Positions 10,091-22,832 of a stretch of 64,000 bases of DNA are shown piece by piece (within the stretch, counting starts at the first letter, position 1; every line of letters begins with the position of its first letter). Below the pieces are notes generated by a model that saw only the letters and a list, made by a program, of their open reading frames with translations, was not told the origin of the DNA and did no database searches. Source of the stretch: Akebia trifoliata (taxonomy: Eukaryota; Streptophyta; Magnoliopsida; Ranunculales; Lardizabalaceae); contig CM030717.1 of assembly GCA_017979445.1 (NCBI GenBank), positions 26,911,132 through 26,975,131 on the forward strand, in the 5' to 3' direction. The translations under genes were made by a program, and so were the position numbers.

Positions 10091-11379
10091 ATCTTGAACT
10101 TTGAACATAAAGTAATAATCTCGACTTTTAAGTATGACCCGTTACCATAAATCAATTTTGCTTAAACCATTTCATTAGTCGAAGAATGTAATTTATTCTG
10201 GGAGCCTTCTGTGTTGAGAAGTCTAGCATTGATACATTTTGTAATGTTTTCTTTGATCTCATTGGTATTTCCATTTTATAGAGTGAGTATTTATTTCGTG
10301 TTGAATAACACCCAAGCTTACATCCTAACATATCCTCATAGGACCATGCGAATCAGTCTTTTGAAATTTCTGAGTAAATTCATTATCCCCTCATGTTCCT
10401 CTAGGGATAGGATGGTTTCTATTTGAATTTCTTGAAAATTTTATGTTTCGAGGTCAATGACCTTTGCTTTCTCAATTAAAAGTTGAGCTCGACTCTTATC
10501 TTCTTACTCAGGAAAGAAATCTATCCTTGAAGTCAGATTAGTAGTTAATTCATTAATGCGCTCGAGGTATTCAAAAATCTCCTTAATTCAAATGGGATGA
10601 CAGACATCGTTCTAAACTTGGTAAACGAACTCGACTCATAGAAAACAGTAGACTCAATCTAAAGAAGACATAACCTTGATGGATTACTAAAAAAATTGGA
10701 CCCAAGCTAAATTACATGATTTATGAAAACTTGAGACAAGTACCTACAATGGGCTTGATTACAGACTATGGACTCGAGATATTGCTTACAACCGATAGGA
10801 CTGAGATACTATGATCTTCAGGGAACAACTGTGTAATTTTAAAATTTTTCGAGGCCATTTCTGACTGTTGACTTGATATTGACATTTGTTCTAATAGACC
10901 GGATTTACAACCCTAGTTAGACGATGGACACTTGAGTTTGGGTGCAATGATAATCCTATTAAAAGTAAATTCCAATGTTACCCCCTTGATAATATTTTAA
11001 ATGAACCCTAAGATTTTATTGAATTCTGTGTACCAATCCATTAAACAATTCATTCATGCAATGATTATTTTAAAAAGAAAAATGATTTTATTAAATTATT
11101 GAAAATCATTAACAAATAATATTTTCATTGAATTACAACTTTCAACAAATTTGATTTTTTTGGCAAATCATTTTATCCTTTTTTAGAAAAATACATTTTA
11201 GAAATTTGCTAAGTCCATGCGAAAAATAGATTTTTGTAAATCATTTTCTTTCTTCTTTTCCTTTGAAAAATATTTTTCTTTTGGAGAACATTTTCTTGGA
11301 AATTTTTTTTCTAGGAGCACTTCTTTTGGAAAATACTTTTTTTGGAAAATACTTCCTTTTGTAAATCATTTTTCTTCTT
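10091..11379. other. Unrecognised interior of the decayed Ogre element
   Basis: It lies between the integrase remnant and leader homology. Both strands are littered with stops and no domain was recognised. 11040-11380 is rich in runs such as TTTTGGAAAAT, similar to the A/T-rich leader just before ORF1 in the intact element. Confidence 0.4.
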
Positions 11380-11955
11380 TTTGAAAATGGATTGAACCCC
11401 GAATTTAGAAAATAATTTGATTTCTATTTTGACCCAAATGGTCTGACCCATCATGATTGTTGGATCGAGATGGACTGGGTCATTGCAAAAGATGGATTCT
11501 TTATTGGGTCGGTGTACCCATTTTAATCAAGTAAAACAAAAACTTGAGGACAACAATAAGTTCTGATCTACATATTCATATCATTCACATACATTCATCA
11601 ATCATAAGGTCATATTCAATGAACAACCCGGGAACACCCACGAAAAGTTCGAGTCGTGACCTATAGGGAAGGTTTCTAGACTCTAAGCTTACTACGTGCA
11701 ATGCATTTTTATTTGGCCACATTTGCCCAAGTACACCTATATACCTCTTGAGCGTACTCAATCAGATGGTACGTGGTGACTTAGTTTGATATACCGTATA
11801 GGTGATAATCTAAAACTTCAACTCACTTCTTTGAAGCAAAAAACAACCAGTTTAATCCCCAGATCAGAGGTGGCGCACGATGCTTGAGCAAATGCATTCT
11901 TAAATCACCTCTTTTCTAGAATAGACGTAGTCTATCCTCCTAGTACCGTAGTACA

Positions 11956-14900
11956 TGTAACACCCAAAATTTTAATTCGTATCTCGAAAAAAAATAAATA
12001 ATGGAATTTTAAGAAAATCTTAAAAGTGGGATTTAGAGGTAAAAACTTTAGGATATTTTTGATCATTTTTAATGGAATCTAACATCACCATTAGATTCAA
12101 AATGATCGAAAAACATAATTTAGCCTGTAAGCACGCTCAAGTACGAGTCCGAATCGAAAAGTTGTAAAATCCTCGATTATCGGGTCGGACCAGGCTAAAA
12201 TAGTGACTTTTTGTTAGAGTAATAATTTTTAAAATTCGATCATACCATTGGATTCATAACGAAAAATTATTCAATATGGTCTATTTATTTGTTGTTTTTG
12301 GAGATCAAGAAGTCGAATTATCGCCAAAAATGAAACCGATATCAAGTTTAGGGGTCACCTCAAGCTAAAAATGTAAATTTTTTATGAAGACATAATTTGT
12401 AGAAATTGACTACACCATTAGATCCAGAACGAAAAATTAGGCGAAATGGAGTATTCATTTGTCAATTTTGGAGTCCGGATGATCAAGTTATCATCGATCA
12501 AAACAATTGACAAAATACCAAATTCGTCCCAAATTTTATATAAATAAAAATTTTAATTTTTTTTATAAAACTTATCTTCCCCAACGCGTCCATACGGCCG
12601 AGACATATAAAAACGAATTTTTTTTTTCTCTTTGATATTCCACCTCAGATCTCTCACAAACGGTTCGCTGTCGATAATCGACGCAGAAGGGAGAAATGTC
12701 CGCAGCTACGTTCTCTACAAAATCCACCCAACCTTTCTTCATTTCACTTTCTATTTCACCCGATATCGTCAAAAATCAGCCGTATTTGGATACGGAAATT
12801 TCGAAGTTTTGACCTCGGATTTCATCCGTTTTCGGGTCAAACCGTCCTCCGACGCAGAAGGGAGAAATGTCCGCAACCTCATTCTCTACATAACCTACCC
12901 AAATTCCTTCCGTTTTCTCATCTTTTTCACCCCATATAGTCAAAAATCAGCCGTATTTTTATACGGAGATTTCGTAACTTCGGCCTCGGTTTTCATCGGT
13001 TTTCGGGTCAAACCGTCTTTCGCCGTAGAAGGGAGAAGAGACGAGCACATCGAGATCTTCGAAACCACCGGGCCGGTTTCGAAAATCAGCTGCTTCAAAG
13101 TTCAGTCCATCTTGATTTTCATGCCGATCGCCTCGATTTTTGCGCATACGCTTTGATCATTTCGCCTAGAGATTATAAGGAACTCTCAATTTCTATTAGT
13201 AATCGTAGATTGTGAAAATTGCATTTAGGATTTTATCGAAAATTTTTGATGTATTTCCAAAATATAGAATTATTTGTTTATTTCAAAATTCACGTCAGAA
13301 ATTGCATGTTTGATATATTTAATTGTATTTTTGAACTAATTATACGTGGGTAGGATATTTTAACGGGTTATTTCCATCAATTGGGCCTTGTGCACTGCTC
13401 AGACCCCGTTTTGATATAAAATTTATATTCTTTTTCAATATTATTGATAAAAATAAATTCTTTAGTTGGAAAATGTGATTTAATATTCAATGAACTCATA
13501 TTGAGTTGATGAATATCAGAAAATGGATGTTTTTTTTGAAGAGATTGAAAATTGTAAAAATCGAAAAAAAGAGAAAAATGATATGAAACGGTAAAATGTT
13601 AGAGTCACACTCGAGGGATGATGTCTGCATTTTACGTTGTTGTGTTGTGTGTAGGTTGGTGAACAGATATCCAGGGATAATATTATTGGTTGCATGTTTA
13701 TTTCATTTCTATTAGCGCGAGGCGCTGTTTACGTTTCCATTATGTTATTTATTTTAGGCCGGGTGGCCACACTCGCATGGTAGGAAACTGGATATCTATT
13801 CTCAACCTTGTATTATTAATCTCTCTTTTGTTTTCAAATGAAAATAATATATATATATATGTAACTATTTTGTGAGCTGTTAAAGAGTTTGTGAATGCCT
13901 GAAGGGATAGTGCGTCATATCATCTGGAGTGGTGTACTATCCTGGGATGTACGGTAGGGACCACCAAACTCATACGTTGTATGGGACGCGTATAAGAGTG
14001 GAGCCACAATTGAAATCTGGATTTATTCCTCTCTATCTTTACCAGTGAACTTGTACTGTAAAGGTGGTCGTATACGAATGATTTGTATATTTGGGAATCA
14101 CATGCACGCCTGATAGGCATAGACGAAGATGATTAGTCAGTGATCACTAACAATCTATAGTAGTTGAACGTTCTGACACATCGAAAAGAGACCCATTGCT
14201 TACGGTCACGTTAAACGGCCAGCCTGAGCCGGATAAATGGTCAATCAAACGTGGTAAGGGCAGCGACCGGTCACAAAATCAGGAACTAAAAGCTAGAGAG
14301 AAATTGTAACATCATGTCCCGACTGGGAGCGATCCAGTCGTGAATCCCAACACTCTAATTCCAATACTCCACCATTGTGTATTATGTATCTGTTGTTTAT
14401 TTTGATATATAAAATGAAATCCATGTTTATTATTTCCATTTGATCAATTAGATTTGTATAAAAAGATAATGTTATAGTGAGCACTGCTGATCAATGTAAT
14501 GTGAGTTTTAAAATGTTTAGTTGTTAATCCCTGGCTATATGTACCAGTTAATCGTAGTTTCTTCTGTAAAATTTTGTATATTTTAAAATGATTCAGTATG
14601 CTTATTCGTTCATGTTAGGAGGGGTTATTTACAGAAATTGTTTGTTTCCCTCCACTGGGTAATCATTGTTACTCACCCCTTCCTTCTCTATTTTTTTAGT
14701 TTCAGATCCGAAGTTTGACGAGACAGGTATAGAGCACGAGTGAGAATCATCTGGTAGGTCAGATAGATAGGCAGAGTTCGTCACTTGGTGAGTATTGGGG
14801 TTATTACCCCTAATGGTGTCGATTTATCTGAGAGTATTATACATGTTGTTCTGAGTGTTAGGATTTCTGTTAGAGTGAGGAATTTTGTATAATCTTGTAT

Positions 14901-15132
14901 TCTGGTTATTCTTCCGCACTCTGATCTTTCGTACGTTATTAGACGTGTATAAGCTTCCGCTAGTATTATATTTTGTATATGTATGCAGGATTGTATGTCG
15001 TTTATCAGGTGCAGGTTGAACGCCTTGGAATGCTAACATAAACAGAGGAGACCATGCCGAAATTTCGAGGTGCCACCTAGTACCTCGAGATCTGACATGG
15101 GGATTTGTGTTAGTGTTCGGCGGGGCGCCACA
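11956..15132 (+). mobile_element. Solo LTR, 3177 bp, gypsy (Tekay/Del-like)
   Basis: It starts TGTAACACCC and ends GGGGCGCCACA, giving TG...CA ends, with an exact 5-bp target duplication GTACA at 11951-11955 and 15133-15137. The flanks rejoin into a contiguous Ogre leader matching 27830-27900 inverted. Length and ends fit long LTRs of Tekay-type chromoviruses. No PBS, coding region or second LTR remains, so it is a solo LTR left by recombination. Orientation is inferred from the TGTAACACCC end, which in this family is usually the 5' end. Confidence 0.8.
12640..13080 (+). repeat. 171-bp tandem repeats inside the solo LTR
   Basis: GACGCAGAAGGGAGAAATGT occurs at 12680 and 12851, and a diverged form at 13022, so the period is 171. 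Because 171 is a multiple of three, a 174-codon open frame (12632-13156) runs through all units. This is repeat-driven, not evidence of a gene. Local GC content is higher than in the flanks. Confidence 0.8.
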
Positions 15133-15137
15133 GTACA

Positions 15138-15790
15138 TCAGAGCAGGATCTCGTTTGGACACTGGTTTTGACCAAGAAGTGCAATCAATGTATTTGGATC
15201 ATCTTTGATATACCTATGGGTACGGGTCAAGAGTTGTAGCTTTTATGAATGGTTTGACATCTCACGAGGGGACCAACCACATACTAGTACTACGTTGACA
15301 AACGGGACATGTGACTGTGTGGCTTACAATAGGTCAAAGGCTCAGGTCGCTCCAATCTAGGTGCATCGATATGCGTTTCAGAGTCACCTGATCAGACGGT
15401 ACCAATGCCCCAGTTTGATATACCCTAAGGTACGTGACTGGAGTTGTGATTTTCATTAATGATGTCACATTTCCGAAGAGACCGGGTCATGCACTAGTGT
15501 CACGTTGGCTATTAGGGGCATGCAAGCGTGCAATGCAATAAATAAACGTGTTAATGGTGTATGCAAAGTAGGGTGGGGTGTGCCCGAGACTTTTTTTTTC
15601 CAGATAAATGGGTCTATAGGCCAGACCCAATCATAAGAGTATGAATTCCAATTATTGATTAAGAAATACACACAATATTCATAACATCAAGATCGAATCA
15701 AGACATGTACATCAAGGATATGTATATAATGATCATAGCATGTTAGATGGCAAAAATTTATAGCATAAAAATAATCAATATGATCCAACA
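15138..15790 (-). mobile_element. Ogre leader block (minus strand) homologous to 27400-27860
   Basis: Shared inverted words include CACGTTGGCTATTAGGGGCATG (cf. 27481-27500) and TGACCAAGAAGTGCAAT. The match is strong enough to orient the remnant. The block itself contains two related sub-blocks (15140-15340 and 15345-15560), reflecting an internal duplication also present in the intact leader. Confidence 0.75.
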
Positions 15791-15799
15791 TTGGAATAA

Positions 15800-16752
15800 G
15801 TAAGGAGGAAATTTTTTTTTTAAATCCAAACAAATTTTTTTTTATCATGGTCCAATCAAGGGTTCCTTTTGAGTGGTTTAAAATAATTTGAGATTTCTGT
15901 GAATATTGAATTGTAAAAATTAGGAGTTATAACTTTTTTTAAATTTTTTTTATTCTTTTAAAATATTTTTTTTTAATTTTCAAATTTTTTTTTTAACTTT
16001 TTTTTTATAGTTTTTTAAAAAATGAAATTATTATTATTATTTTTTAATTTTTTTAATTTTTTAAAAAAAATTTTTTAAAGTTTTTTTTAACTTTTTTTTT
16101 AAAACGAATTTTTAATTTTTTTAATTTTTAAAATTTTAAAATGTTTTTTTTAATAATTTTCTTTAATTTTTTTAATGTTTTTTAATTTTTTTTTTAATTT
16201 TTTATTTTTTTTTTAAAGTTTTTTTTAACGTTTTATTTTATTTTTTTATTTTTATTTTTTAATTTTTTAAAAAAATATTTTTTAATTTTTTTTTAAATTT
16301 TTTTTTTGATATTTTTTTAAAACGAATTTTTAATTTTTTTAATTTTTTTAATTTTTTTAATGTTTTTTAACTTTTTTTTTAAATTTTTTAAATTTTTTAA
16401 ATTTTTTAAAATTTTTATTTTTTAATTTTTTTTAAAAACATTTTTTTTAATTTTTTTTTCAGTTTTTTTTAATTTTAAAAAAAAAAATTATAATTTTTTT
16501 TCTAAAAATTTTTTAAATTGTTTTTTTACATTTTTTTTAAAACATTTTTTTTAATTTAAAAAAAAACACATTTTACGTTTTTTTTTTAAAGTTTTTTTAA
16601 AACGTTTTTTAACGTTTTTTTAAATTTTTTAAATGTTTTTTTTGTTAAACATTTTTTTCTTTTTTTAATTTTTTTTAACGTTTTTTTTTTAATTTTTTTT
16701 GAAAACGTTTTTTTTTTTTATTTTTATTTTTTTATAATAAAAAAAAAAACTA
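15800..16752. repeat. Extreme T/A low-complexity tract of about 950 bp
   Basis: It is nearly pure runs of T interrupted by A, with rare C or G, on the plus strand. In the intact Ogre leader the corresponding area (26640-27300, inverted) has only short A-rich runs, so this is an expansion. Sequencing or assembly error in such a tract is possible. Confidence 0.85.
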
Positions 16753-17341
16753 ACATCACCCCATATCTTATCAATCGTATACCCAACAACGTTAATCTAT
16801 TTTGCCTCATTATTTTCTTTTGAAAAATCTTAGATTATTTTAGAGTCTCCAACCATTTGATTAGGACCACAAAAATTAAGCATCAAAGAATATGATATCA
16901 AAACTTTTACTGCTGACATTATCCCATCCTCAATTCATATGCCAATTTGAATTTTTCATTATTTAGGGATCATTAAAAGGTGACCCTTAATTGAATCATA
17001 AAAAAAAGTGTCAAAACAAAGTATCCAAAATTGAACCAAAAGATACTAATAAAGGATAATACAGACCCAAAAATAATTCAAATAAAAAAATGGGTCATTC
17101 CTTCTGTCATTAACCTTTGATATCCTGCATTATTTAAGTTCATTCTGAATGACCCCAAATTGAACCATAACAAAGATGTGCCAAACAAAAATATTCAACA
17201 TCCCAATCAATGATCACCAATAGAGTCAAAAGAATGATAAAAATCAAAATAAAAAAATAAATAACTAAAAATAAAATAAAAAATTAGGTCATACTGGCAA
17301 TGCTCCCATACTTGGGACTTTTCAAGTCTGATCCTTAATAA

Positions 17342-17510
17342 TCCCCAGTGGAGTTGCCACTGAAAGCGCCATCGATCTGCGGGGTGCGAGGATCCACTTT
17401 TGACATTTGAGGTTTGGGAGTCGTCACCTAGTTATTACAGTTTAGGAACTGAATACTGACTCTAAAAAGGCAAATGCTACTAAAGAAAAAAAAAGAAATA
17501 GATAAATTAC
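17342..17510 (-). mobile_element. Ogre primer-binding site and 3' end of its 5' LTR (minus strand)
   Basis: TCCCCAGTGGAGTTGCCA at 17342-17359 is the reverse complement of a PBS like that at 26350-26367, with one base changed. Next to it TGAAAGCGCC begins the reversed LTR end (LTR ...GGCGCTTTCA). About 150 bp of LTR resemble 19569-19680, then homology stops at an A-rich break near 17500. Confidence 0.75.
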
Positions 17511-19140
17511 TTTCGTAATATATATTTCATTTTCAACAAATAAGCATGCATGTGAATGCCCCCCTTCCATTGAAATTCTTTCACGTTGAGTTGTCATTGT
17601 ATTTTTAATAGTTATAAATGATTTTATTCAAGAAATAAGACAATTTGTAAGGTGTTTTATTAAAAAAAATAACACTCTTGTCATATTACCTTCTTTTGAG
17701 AATTATTAATGGATTCTTTTTGAATTCTCAGAACTCATGTACTATTTATTATTGTTGTTGTTGTTCTTGAGTATTTATCTATGTGTGCCGCTTCTTCTTA
17801 TAAACTTTTAATTTATATTGAGAAAAACCTATTTTTAGTTTTGTTGTTGTTGTTCTTAAATTCTCGAAGTTTTAGTTTATAATTGAAATCATGATTTTAA
17901 TTTTGTGATCAATGAATCTATGTTATCTTCCCCATAAGATGTCCTCATGGCTTCAACTTCAATTGTGTCGTTTCAAATATGAATCATGGCAACAAAACGT
18001 GCCTATTTTGCATCCTACATACCTAAAACTTCACCAAATTTATGTTACTACATTGACACATTCACCATTAGTCTTTGAACTCCATCACCCCATAGTCGAA
18101 GGTTAACAAGAGTGTTGATTTAAAACAACCCCCCCCCCCCCCCCCCCCCCTTCACTCATTCCTTCAATATAAGTCTTGATTCCATTGAGTGCTAAAACTT
18201 AGTTCAAATCCTACTATTATTTATGCACAAATAAGAGAAAAATGAATGTTTATTGGTATCATATGCCTAAATCGTCAACATATGTTCAAAGAGCCTTTGA
18301 ATCCCTAATGATCAAGCTAATCATCTAGGCTTACATAGGCCTAATTTCATTTTAATGCCCAATATAAGTTGTACCTAATGATTAAGCCCGTGATAAAGCC
18401 AACTTCACTAAAAAGATTTTTTGAAGAAATATGGTAACATTCGCTATCTTCAGATCTATCAAATCTATGAGAAAACATCAATTCAGTCAACGAGTGAAAC
18501 TGGTTGTTGTTAGAATCTCAATTGGTGTCACACACCAAGGGAGACCACATAAATAAGTCAAAACAACGGTATGAAATGCCTTGAACTTCTATGAAAATAA
18601 TTTTTTTGCTTGTAGTAAAATTAATTCATAATTTTGTTCCTTGACACATGATCAATGTCTCAAAACACTGATTTATCCGCACTTTTCTCATATATTTATC
18701 TTGATTTCTGTCCTATTTCATTAGATTAGATAAATAATAATGCTAAGCCTAAATTATTTCATTACATGTCCTACTATGCTAAATAGGCTTAATTTCATAA
18801 AATTAATGAATTTATCAAAATATTGATTACGTATGTTTATCGTACAGGTTAATTTCTATGAGAAGGACAACGATAGTCCCATCAACAGGTCATACATGGA
18901 GTTTGAAGAATCAAGATAAATTGATAACTTGCAAGGTGACTACCTAATCAAATTTTTTTTTTTTTTTTGTGAACTGCATGAAGAAAAATCAAACATTATT
19001 AAGAATTATAGAGGATTTTTTTATCTTGATTGGATTGAACTATTTTCAATTGTTCACCTGAGTTTGATTGGATTTTAGCTACCTTTACTAATAATAATCC
19101 CCTATCTTAAGTTATCAAAGTATTTCTAAATAACACCATA
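17511..19140. other. Unassigned DNA between Ogre remnant and gene-fragment cluster
   Basis: No gene was recognised. A weak 64-codon frame at 17912-18106 has a non-biased composition but no recognisable domain. A run of 22 C occupies 18129-18150. Confidence 0.5.
18129..18150. repeat. Homopolymer C22
   Basis: Twenty-two consecutive C. It may be a collapsed or padded assembly site, or a real G-quadruplex-prone run on the minus strand. Confidence 0.9.
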
Positions 19141-19147
19141 ATTTATC

Positions 19148-19310
19148 ACATTTTGTTAAGAACATTAGAATGATAGGAACTCCAAACCCAACTTTCCATC
19201 CCATGTGATCTTGTACATATACAATCACAATAAGTGCTAGTGTAGTCAAAAGTCTACTTGAGGCATAGTACCAACTAAAGTAGTCATTTAAGACTCTCTC
19301 ATTTTTAGTA
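19148..19310 (-). pseudogene. Fragment of an NPF (NRT1/PTR, POT family) transporter gene
   Basis: The minus strand reads NTKNERVLNDYFSWYYASS, then VIVYVQDHMGWKVGFGVP and IILMFLT. This is the family signature around transmembrane helices 5-6 of plant nitrate/peptide transporters: an (S/N)WYY segment followed by a VYxQD...W..GFG(I/V)P segment. NPFs are plasma-membrane or tonoplast proton-coupled carriers with 12 helices. Only about 50 residues remain. Downstream the frame leaves the family pattern after FLT, and the upstream 66-codon frame is unrelated. It lies just 5' of, and opposite to, the E(z) fragment, as expected for pieces gathered in one transposon or left by rearrangement. Confidence 0.7.
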
Positions 19311-19568
19311 TTCTCTTTTTTATTCAATTGATTTGCACCAAAGGCTAAGGAACATGGTCAAATGCAGCCACATCCAATGGACATGATTCCAAATGAGGAC
19401 TTTGACATTGTAACTAGTGTGAGATAGATGGTATTGAACTATTAAACTTATGATTAATAGATAACATTGGATGTTCTTTGTTGTTTTCATTACAAGTTTA
19501 CCTCCAACTAATTTTTGCAATAGTTCTTATTATGTGCACCTGTGGAGATGACTCTTTAGGTGAGCCAC

Positions 19569-22500
19569 TGAAAGCGCCATTGACTGCGAGGTGTGCGGAT
19601 CCACTTTTTTGGTGGTTTGGGAGTCACCACCTAGTTATTATGGTCTAAGAACCGAACATTGACTCTAAATAGATAAGAAAACATTGGTCTACAAAAAGAA
19701 CAGGTCCGAGGATCACGTTACGGGATTGGAAGGTGTTAGGCACCGATCCCACTCAACAAATGTCGATCTCTACTTTTCTAAAAAAATATTACATTGCTAA
19801 TAATGACCTAAAAAAAATAAAAATCTAACTTACTCAGATGACTGCAACAATTGGTTCCTTCAGAGTTGGTGGAGAGCGTCCTCATGTGAGTTTTCCTACT
19901 TTTTATTTGTCACTGGATCTACTTTTGATCTCCAGGATGAGGTATCCTCCTTCTAGATGATCTAAGTATTTTCTAATTTTTTAAATATTTTTGAAAGGTT
20001 TTTGGAGGGTTTCTAGGTGTTTTTTAAGCAAAAAACTAGGATTTTGATATTAGATAGAGAGTTGGGTATTCAGATTTAGGGTTTTAGGAAGGGTGGGGGG
20101 TGTTTTTGACCTCTTTTTCCTAGGATTGCTCTTAACCTACAAAATTAGGTTGTGGAGGCTGTTGACACCTCATTTTTGCACTCGCCTGATTAATCAACTC
20201 GTCAATCCGATTGCAACGGTTCCCAATGATGGATGTTTATTCCAATGCTTTATTTTGTTACCAGATATGTTTTAGAAATCTGGATGAGGTATCTCGAACT
20301 GACAAAACTGTAGAAACCGCGCTACGCTAGGAAAATATGATCCTAAAAACATAGAAATCATCATCTTGCAGACAAAAAGAAGTTTCACGATAAAAATCAC
20401 TAAAAATTGATCAAATTATCAAAATACCCCTAACATCAAAATAACCTTAGAGCCTACATTATGCTTAGGAAAACTCTTTCAAACACATAAAACAACAAAT
20501 CGAAATAAAATAAATCATTTCGTCAATTTTCACAAAATTCGACAAAATTATGAAAATGCCCCTCATAAATTTCACAATCATTTCACACAAAAAAAGTTCA
20601 TAAACAACACAAACCAATATTTACATTGAATTCCTTATGAAAATTCGATTCTAAAACATCCTGGAACATAAAAAATTGACTTAAAACACGAAAAGTCCTC
20701 TCCGGGGGCAAAACGATAATTTCACAATTTTCATAATTAAATTTCGAAATTAATAAATAAAATATTAAATAATTAAATTGAAACATTAATGAAATTAATT
20801 TAAAATTTTGAACCAAAGAGGACGATCAATCGGGCTCTTAGGCAAAATTGTTGAGGGTTCGCAAGATATTTCTTTAAGGACCCCTCCATTTGGGGGTCCA
20901 AAGAATTAAAGATATAATAGAGAGGGGTTCTCCAAAAAATTACAGTCAACCAAGCAAGACTAAATTCAAGGTATTAAAGTCAATTAATTAAGACTAAAGT
21001 CAAAATCTTAAAGTCAATCAAGTAAGACTAAGGTCAAGGTATTAAAGTCAATTAAATATGACCAAAAGTCAAAATCCTAATAGAGTTCTAATTAAATAAT
21101 AACTCTATTTAATAGAGTTCTAACTAAAATACAACTCTATTTAAAATAATTCTAATTAAAATACAACTCTACCTAAAACAATTCTAATTAAAATACAACT
21201 CCACCTAAAATAATTCTAACTAAAACACAACTCTAACTAAAAGAACTCTAATTAAACACTAACTCTATCTAAATCAACCCTTAAAAAAATATATAAATAG
21301 GGATCCTCCACCCTATTTTTGTATCAAATCATAAATCCTAGGAAAAGTAGGTCAAGAAGCCTCCCCAACCTTCTCAAAACCCTAATTTTGAAGTCCCAAC
21401 TCTTTACCTAACACCTATACTTCAATTTTAGCTTGAAAAACACTCAGAAACCCTTCAAAAATACCTAAAAACCCATAAACAAATCCAAAGAATTCAGATC
21501 TAAGAAAGAGATACTTCAATTTAGAGATCAGAAATTAGATCCGGTGACAGAACGAAGTGAGGAATACTGTACAAGAAGTTGTTCTATCAGATCTGAGGGA
21601 AAAAAAATCATTGCATTCGGAAAAGATAAGTATTTTTTTATTTTTTTTATTGATTAGGTCTTTTTAGCAATGTAGTTTTATTTGGAAATTAGTAGAGACC
21701 GACGTTTGCCGGGCGGGATTGGTGCCTAACACCTTCTAACTCCGTAACGTGATCCCCGAACTTAGTTTCTTATTTTTCGTAGATTAGTTTTTTTTACCTT
21801 TTAGAGTCAATATTCGGTTCCTAGACCGTACTAACTAGGTGGCGACTCCCAAGCCTCAAGGGTCAAAAGCGCATCCGCGCACCATGCGGATCGAGGGCGC
21901 TTTTAGAGGCTCTATATTTAGAGTTTTTTGGGTAGAGTTGGTGTTGGATTAAGTCTCTTAGGATAAGGTGAATTAGGGTTTTTGAATTAGGATTTTGAAT
22001 TTATGATTTTCAATCTTGTGTACGATGAAAGAATATATTTTTAAGTTTTTTGAAAAATCCCCTGATTATATCTTTAATTTTTTGAGCCCCCGGATGGAGG
22101 GGTCCTTTAATAAATATCAAGGGGGCTCTACTTAAATAAGTAGTACCTAAAATTTTTCCTGAGGGTTTGATTGATTGATTTTCTTTGTTCAAAATTTTAA
22201 TTTAATTTTATTAATATTTTACTTTACATTAATTAATATTTTATTTATTAATTTTAGAATTTAAAATTTTTAAAATTGAAAAATTACCATTTTACCCTCG
22301 AAGAGGACTTTTGTGTTGAGGAGTCGTTTTTCGATGTATTGGAATTGATTTTTTGTAAGAAATTCGATGGGATTATCAGTTTGTGTCATTTATGAATTTT
22401 GTGGTATGAAATGATTGTGAACCCTATAAGGGGTATTTTTGTAATTTTATTGAATTTGGTGAAAATTGGCTGAATGGTTTATTTGGTTTTACTTTGTTGT

Positions 22501-22832
22501 TTTATATGTTTGAAAGGGTTTTCCTAAGAGTGATGTGAGATTTAATGATGTTTTGATGTTAGGGGTATTTTGATAATTTGGTCATTTTTTAGTGATTTTT
22601 CTCGTAAAGCTTCTTTTTATCTCATAATGATGATTTATATATTTTTGGGTCATATTTTTTTATCGTAATCTGATTTCTAAAGTTTTGTTTGTTTGAGATA
22701 CCTCATCTGAATTTCTGAAACATATGTAGTAACAAATAAAAAAATATTAGAATATTCATCCATCATTTGGAACCGTCACAATCAGGCTGACGAGTTGATT
22801 AATCAGGCAAGTGCAAAAATAGGGTGTCTACA
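19569..22832 (-). mobile_element. Solo LTR (Ogre-like), minus strand, inserted in E(z) exon
   Basis: Read on the minus strand it starts TGTAGACACCCTATTTTTGC at 22832 and ends GGCGCTTTCA at 19569. The target duplication GCCAC is exact (19564-19568 and 22833-22837). Removing it restores the E(z) exon reading ...GGTGAGCCAC|CAACACGAGG. Its body is split by the inner solo LTR, so the LTR proper is 19569-20159 plus 21911-22832, about 1.5 kb. It is related to the LTR tail at 17361. Confidence 0.88.
20160..21905 (+). mobile_element. Inner solo LTR (Ogre-like), plus strand
   Basis: It starts TGTTGACACCTCATTTTTGC and ends GAGGGCGCTTTTA, where the expected terminal CA has become TA. The exact 5-bp target duplication GAGGC is at 20155-20159 and 21906-21910. 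It belongs to the same family as the outer LTR but opposite in strand, giving a large imperfect inverted repeat. U3 contains two sets of short repeats: AAGTCAATYAAGTAAGACTA near 20945-21060, and AATTCTAATTAAAATACAAC near 21085-21250. A TATAAATAG promoter-like box is at 21292. Confidence 0.88.

Larger units (their letters stand above)
8064..17510 (-). mobile_element. Decayed Ogre/Tat gypsy element on the minus strand
   Basis: Reading on the minus strand from the right there is an LTR 3' end (17361-17510), a primer-binding site (17342-17359), and a leader homologous to the plus-strand Ogre leader (15138-17340 and 11380-11955 match 27400-28400 inverted). Then come a large deletion, an integrase remnant (9476-10090) and 3' untranslated repeats (8700-9000). 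ORF1, gag, protease and RT are not recognisable. A 3.2 kb solo LTR interrupts the leader. The 3' LTR was not found; the N gap or a deletion may hide it. The left limit is uncertain. Confidence 0.65.

Noticed and set aside
12632..13156. 174-codon plus-strand open frame as a gene
   Set aside because: It exists because the 171-bp LTR repeat is a multiple of three; no domain, and it lies wholly inside a solo LTR.
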